The position numbers and the translations under genes were made by a program. Shown here in pieces: positions 8,421 to 10,788 of a stretch of DNA of 10,788 bases. The DNA lies in assembly GCA_002471195.1 (NCBI GenBank), contig DKPN01000055.1, forward strand, positions 1-10,788, given 5' to 3'. The stretch's first letter is position 1, and every line of letters starts with the position of its first letter. The DNA is from Bacteroides sp. UBA7333 (GTDB lineage Bacteria > Bacteroidota > Bacteroidia > Bacteroidales > Bacteroidaceae). Below the pieces are notes generated by a model that was not told the origin of the DNA, searched no databases, and was given only the letters and a program-made list of their open reading frames with translations.

Positions 8421-8981
8421 TCAGCAATCACCTAAATTTGTTTTCTCAAATTTATATCCCAAGAGTTTTAACTCTATAGAAGCACCTATTTTAAACATCA
8501 CTTTCACTGTTCTTGCAAAAATATGATAAGCCAATTGACTCTGTGGCTCGATTTGTTCATTACGAATATGCGCTATTGAAGCCTTAGCACATGCACGAAT
8601 CATTGTTTCAATTTGTTTCGCCTCATCGCTCTCTAAAGAAATACACAAGATATCTTTAACAATATATTCGTCCATATCATCAAATCCTTGTTGACCGTAG
8701 AAACTTTGATATTTAGCAGCTTTAAAAGTATCCCAATCAATATCCCATGAATAAGCTACCCCCATACCTAAATAGGCAGCCCATGCTACTGATACCGTAG
8801 GATATTCATTCACCTGTTCTACGGCATCTGCTAAATATTCAGGAGCGAATTCATCCCATTTATCGGTTATATCCTCCGTTTTTAATAAAACACCATTCAG
8901 CATCTTATAACTTGTGCATAATCGTAATAATTCATTTTGCAATTTATCTTCAAAGCGATCTAAATATTCTTTATCTTTCAT
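8421..8981 (-). CDS. Conserved-looking hypothetical soluble protein, 186 residues
   Basis: I do not recognise a named family, though the sequence resembles uncharacterised Bacteroidales proteins I recall. It has no signal peptide and no convincing membrane segment. Composition is acidic and probably mostly helical. Conserved-looking segments include LCTSYKMLNGVLLKTEDITD near the N-terminus, the Trp/Tyr-rich AYSWDIDWDTF and YQSFYGQQGFDDMDEYIV in the middle, and HIRNEQIEPQSQLAYHIFAR towards the C-terminus. There are four cysteines, including Cys22 and the very last residue Cys186; no CxxC or metal-binding pattern is visible. It is upstream of the thioredoxin-like gene on the same strand, so the two may form an operon. 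The start at 8981 is favoured by an upstream TAnnTTTG about 65 bases away and an A/T-rich leader. Function unknown. Confidence 0.8.
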   Translation of the reverse strand: MKDKEYLDRFEDKLQNELLRLCTSYKMLNGVLLKTEDITDKWDEFAPEYLADAVEQVNEYPTVSVAWAAYLGMGVAYSWDIDWDTFKAAKYQSFYGQQGFDDMDEYIVKDILCISLESDEAKQIETMIRACAKASIAHIRNEQIEPQSQLAYHIFARTVKVMFKIGASIELKLLGYKFEKTNLGDC

Positions 8982-9044
8982 TATTTGAGTTTTAATTTAT
9001 AAATCATAAGCTATTTATCAGTAATTATTTGATAAATTCATCAA

Positions 9045-9074
9045 CAAAATTAATGTAAATAATGATGTTTCGAA
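9045..9074 (-). promoter_or_regulatory. Probable promoter of the hypothetical/thioredoxin-like pair
   Basis: On the minus strand, TAATTTTG (9052 down to 9045) matches TAnnTTTG exactly. TTCG (9074 down to 9071) stands in for the -33 TTTG with an 18-base spacer. The transcript would start near 9038, giving a leader of about 57 bases. The leader would begin with an 8-bp inverted repeat, ATTTATCA at 9013-9020 and TGATAAAT at 9030-9037, which could be an operator or a leader hairpin. Confidence 0.45.
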
Positions 9075-9311
9075 GGAGTTTGATTAGATATAAAGATATT
9101 TTATATATTGTACCTGATGCAAAAATATTTACAATTACATTTATTACTCATAAACAGACATCACATATTTAATTTAATCCATGATAAATCAATAAAAATT
9201 AAACAAGTACAACTTATCAAATATTAAGTTTGATACCGATTTTAAAATCTTCAATAAATAATTAAGAGTTTATAATTATTTCTATAAATGATATTGGAAT
9301 GAATTTTAATA

Positions 9312-9341
9312 TTGTTATTTAAAATGGAGTTTATATATTTA
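9312..9341 (+). promoter_or_regulatory. Candidate proximal promoter of the superoxide dismutase gene
   Basis: TTG at 9312-9314 and TATATTTA at 9334-9341 are separated by 19 bases. The latter matches TAnnTTTG at all but its last base. Transcription would begin near 9348, leaving a leader of about 40 bases before the ATG at 9390. An alternative distal -7 element lies at 9225-9232. Confidence 0.4.
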
Positions 9342-9389
9342 CATAGCAACTCATATATTAGATGTTTTACTTATTAATACCAATAAATT

Positions 9390-10022
9390 ATGAAATCAAT
9401 CTTTACTACGCTTGTATTGCTAATGACATTTTATGCAAATGCCCAGAACATTACCCTCATAGAATTGCCCTATGCGAACAATGCATTAGAGCCCGTTATA
9501 TCTGAAAAAACGATAGAATTACATCATGGCAAACATCTACAAGGATATGTAAACAACCTAAATAAACAAATAGCAGGCACACCATTCGAAAATATGGATC
9601 TCGTTGAAATTGTTCAAAAATCTAACGGATCTATTTTTAATAATGCAGGTCAAGTATTAAATCATAATTTATATTTTACCCAATTTTCTCCAAATGGCTC
9701 TAATCAACCGAAAGGGAAATTGGCAGATGCAATTAATCAGAAGTGGGGATCATTTGATAATTTTAAAAAAGAGTTTAATAGTGAGAGTACTTCCCTATTT
9801 GGTTCTGGATGGACTTGGCTATCTTCGGATAAGAATGGCAATCTTATTATAACAAAAGAGATGAACGCTGGCAATCCTGTCACAAATGGTTTGAATCCTA
9901 TTTTAGGATTTGATGTTTGGGAACATGCCTATTATATTGATTATCAAAATAAACGCGCCGATCATTTAAATGCTTTATGGAATATTATCGATTGGGATAC
10001 TGTTTCAAACAGATACCAATGA
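9390..10022 (+). CDS. Exported Fe/Mn superoxide dismutase
   Basis: Iron/manganese-family SOD, which dismutates superoxide to peroxide and oxygen. All four metal ligands are present at His45, His92, Asp175 and His179 (GFDVWEHAYY), an offset of 19 from E. coli SodB. Gln88 sits where Fe-type enzymes keep their active-site glutamine. Residue 173, two before the Asp ligand, is glycine, as in the cambialistic Porphyromonas gingivalis enzyme, rather than the threonine of E. coli FeSOD. Residues 1-18 form a signal peptide: Lys2, a hydrophobic core LVLLMTFYA, and an ANA-Q cleavage site. The enzyme is therefore probably periplasmic or secreted. No Met lies near the usual cytosolic start, so the export signal is not a misplaced start. 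The mature part of about 192 residues is normal for the family. Monocistronic, with its own terminator. The export prediction is strong but untested, and metal use is inferred. Confidence 0.95.
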   Translation: MKSIFTTLVLLMTFYANAQNITLIELPYANNALEPVISEKTIELHHGKHLQGYVNNLNKQIAGTPFENMDLVEIVQKSNGSIFNNAGQVLNHNLYFTQFSPNGSNQPKGKLADAINQKWGSFDNFKKEFNSESTSLFGSGWTWLSSDKNGNLIITKEMNAGNPVTNGLNPILGFDVWEHAYYIDYQNKRADHLNALWNIIDWDTVSNRYQ

Positions 10023-10029
10023 TTTATAC

Positions 10030-10064
10030 AAAAATGATATTTATCCTAAAATATCATTTTTTTT
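10030..10064 (+). terminator. Intrinsic terminator of sod
   Basis: A 13-bp perfect stem, AAAAATGATATTT at 10030-10042 and its complement at 10049-10061, with a 6-base loop and a run of eight T at 10057-10064. It begins 7 bases after the sod stop codon. The stem is AT-rich, but the shape and T-run fit Rho-independent termination. Confidence 0.75.
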
Positions 10065-10559
10065 ATGCCGAATCAGAAGGAAATCTATTGCCTTATCATA
10101 ATAAATTGGACGGCTATCTTTGAACCATTTCTACATTTTAACCCATCCATATTTTTATCTGAATAGAAAATTCACAATAATAAACACTGGTTATCAGATA
10201 TATAAGAATATGCTAAGGCAGATAAAATATAATTAAATTTCCTCCTATAGAATTATAACAGGCTGATGAATAGTATATATTTGTATAAACAAAAAATGAT
10301 ATTAATTGGAATACACTAATTATATTAATTGAGATGTAAAACAGTCATTATAATCTTATTCCTCTTATTAAATAAAACGTATCATACAACTAAACTCATA
10401 TTATTATGTTAATATATTATTAATGATTGATACTGGTTCATAAATGAAGATTTTTTTGTCTATATGCATTTTAAAATCTTCCGTATATCAGATAGATTAT
10501 TATTAAATAGCTATAAGGAGAATAAATATATGGGTATTAATTAATGATATTGTTTTAAT
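10065..10559. other. AT-rich intergenic region between sod and the right-edge gene
   Basis: About 495 bases without a supported gene. It contains two exact TAnnTTTG matches on the plus strand, TATCTTTG at 10115-10122 and TATATTTG at 10276-10283, neither with a good -33 partner. A 9-bp inverted repeat, GAAGATTTT at 10446-10454 and AAAATCTTC at 10473-10481, has an 18-base loop and lies about 80 bases before the next gene. It is not followed by a T-run, so it is a possible leader structure or operator rather than a terminator. Two four-codon mini-ORFs lie at 10530-10558. Confidence 0.55.
10530..10558 (+). promoter_or_regulatory. Possible translation leader: Shine-Dalgarno and two tiny overlapping ORFs
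   Basis: AAGGAG at 10515-10520 is a strong Shine-Dalgarno match, unusual for this window. Nine bases later comes ATG-GGT-ATT-AAT-TAA (10530-10544). Its stop shares one base with ATG-ATA-TTG-TTT-TAA (10544-10558), which ends one base before the ATG of the next gene at 10560. The arrangement would allow stepwise translational coupling or ribosome re-initiation. In such AT-rich DNA, short stop-rich frames are common, so it may be chance. Confidence 0.3.
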
Positions 10560-10788
10560 ATGTGTGAATATAATAAATTAGTAAAAACAATTTTACTTTC
10601 ATCGATGATTTCTTTAGTTCCACTATCGGGAAATTGCGAACCATTTAACGGTAAAAAAAAAGATTTACAACAGTCGATAAATCAAACTAAAAAGATAGAT
10701 AAAGAAAAAACATTAAAACCTAATGATATTATATTGACTAAAAATTTGGAGTACAAAAACCATATATTAAATGATACATATCCTTATA
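10560..10788 (+). CDS. Partial exported protein, possibly L,D-transpeptidase-related
   Basis: Open from ATG 10560 to the window end, 76 complete codons, C-terminus missing. The N-terminus MCEYNKLVKTILLSSMISL has a lysine-bearing head and a hydrophobic core, ending near PLSGNCEPF. This fits a signal peptide. Cys26 could suggest a lipoprotein, but SGNC is a poor lipobox. A lysine-rich polar linker follows, then IILTKNLEYKNHILNDTYPY. That last segment (L-x-Y-x4-L-x-D-x-YPY) recalls the start of the mature part of Bacteroidales YkuD-type L,D-transpeptidase proteins. This is from memory; no catalytic residues lie in the visible part. An in-frame TGA at 10545-10547 precludes a longer N-terminus with an upstream ATG. 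Expected location: periplasm or envelope. Confidence 0.7.
   Translation, partial: MCEYNKLVKTILLSSMISLVPLSGNCEPFNGKKKDLQQSINQTKKIDKEKTLKPNDIILTKNLEYKNHILNDTYPY

Larger units (their letters stand above)
8982..9389. other. Divergent intergenic region between the hypothetical gene and sod
   Basis: 408 bases, strongly AT-rich, no credible ORF. Besides the promoter candidates listed separately it contains several related dyads: ATTTATCA-N9-TGATAAAT at 9013-9037, another TGATAAAT at 9182-9189, TATCAAA-N7-TTTGATA at 9215-9235, and a perfect 12-bp palindrome GATTTTAAAATC at 9238-9249. A perfect -7 element TAAGTTTG (9225-9232) overlaps the third dyad and could be a distal sod promoter, although no -33 match is seen. 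I see no RNA gene or known riboswitch. Confidence 0.6.

Noticed and set aside
10065..10166. A 33-codon plus-strand ORF starting at the end of the sod terminator
   Set aside because: It begins immediately after the terminator T-run, has no ribosome site, and its translation shows no recognisable pattern.
10446..10481. Inverted repeat as a terminator
   Set aside because: The stem is 9 bp with an 18-base loop and no T-run follows, so it does not fit intrinsic termination in either direction.
10620..10650. Canonical lipoprotein signal in the right-edge gene
   Set aside because: The residues before Cys26 are Ser-Gly-Asn. Asn at -1 does not fit the usual lipobox, so a lipoprotein is only a possibility.

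Overview
The window looks like a chromosomal segment from an AT-rich member of the Bacteroidota, most likely order Bacteroidales. Three things point there: the GltB/GltD/AsnB and superoxide dismutase sequences have the flavour of that group, genes lack Shine-Dalgarno sites and instead start after short A-rich leaders, and several intergenic regions carry exact matches to the Bacteroides -7 promoter element TAnnTTTG. I cannot name the genus. No mobile element, CRISPR array, tRNA or rRNA is visible.

Layout. At the left edge (1-54, minus) is the first 18 codons of a gene that runs out of the window and begins with a hydrophobic segment. A roughly 360-base AT-rich divergent region follows. Next comes a compact plus-strand operon: gltB (413-4957), gltD (4977-6329) and asnB (6341-8005), with gaps of 19 and 11 bases. 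A perfect 17-bp hairpin (8011-8054) lies between asnB and a convergent minus-strand pair: a one-cysteine thioredoxin-fold protein (8066-8359) and, upstream of it, an unrecognised 186-residue soluble protein (8421-8981). A 408-base intergenic region with inverted repeats separates that pair from a divergent gene for an exported Fe/Mn superoxide dismutase (9390-10022), which has its own terminator. After about 500 bases of AT-rich non-coding DNA, a second exported or lipid-anchored protein starts at 10560 and is cut by the right edge. Its N-terminus resembles that of Bacteroidales L,D-transpeptidase-family proteins, but this is only a recollection.

How the genes work together. GltB and GltD form NADPH-dependent glutamate synthase (GOGAT), which turns glutamine plus 2-oxoglutarate into two glutamates. 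AsnB uses another glutamine to amidate aspartate. The operon is therefore a glutamine-nitrogen distribution unit that feeds glutamate and asparagine. Both GltB and AsnB use an N-terminal cysteine nucleophile: GltB exposes it by removing a 34-residue propeptide, AsnB by removing Met1. The right half is oxidative-stress or envelope flavoured (exported SOD, thioredoxin-like protein), but no functional link is proven.

The core operon is ordinary. The points worth a second look are the CPHY active site of the thioredoxin-like protein, the exported SOD with glycine two residues before its Asp ligand, related TATCA/TGATA inverted repeats near both divergent promoters upstream of it, and a chain of two four-codon mini-ORFs abutting the last gene. 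I see no convincing new multi-gene system.
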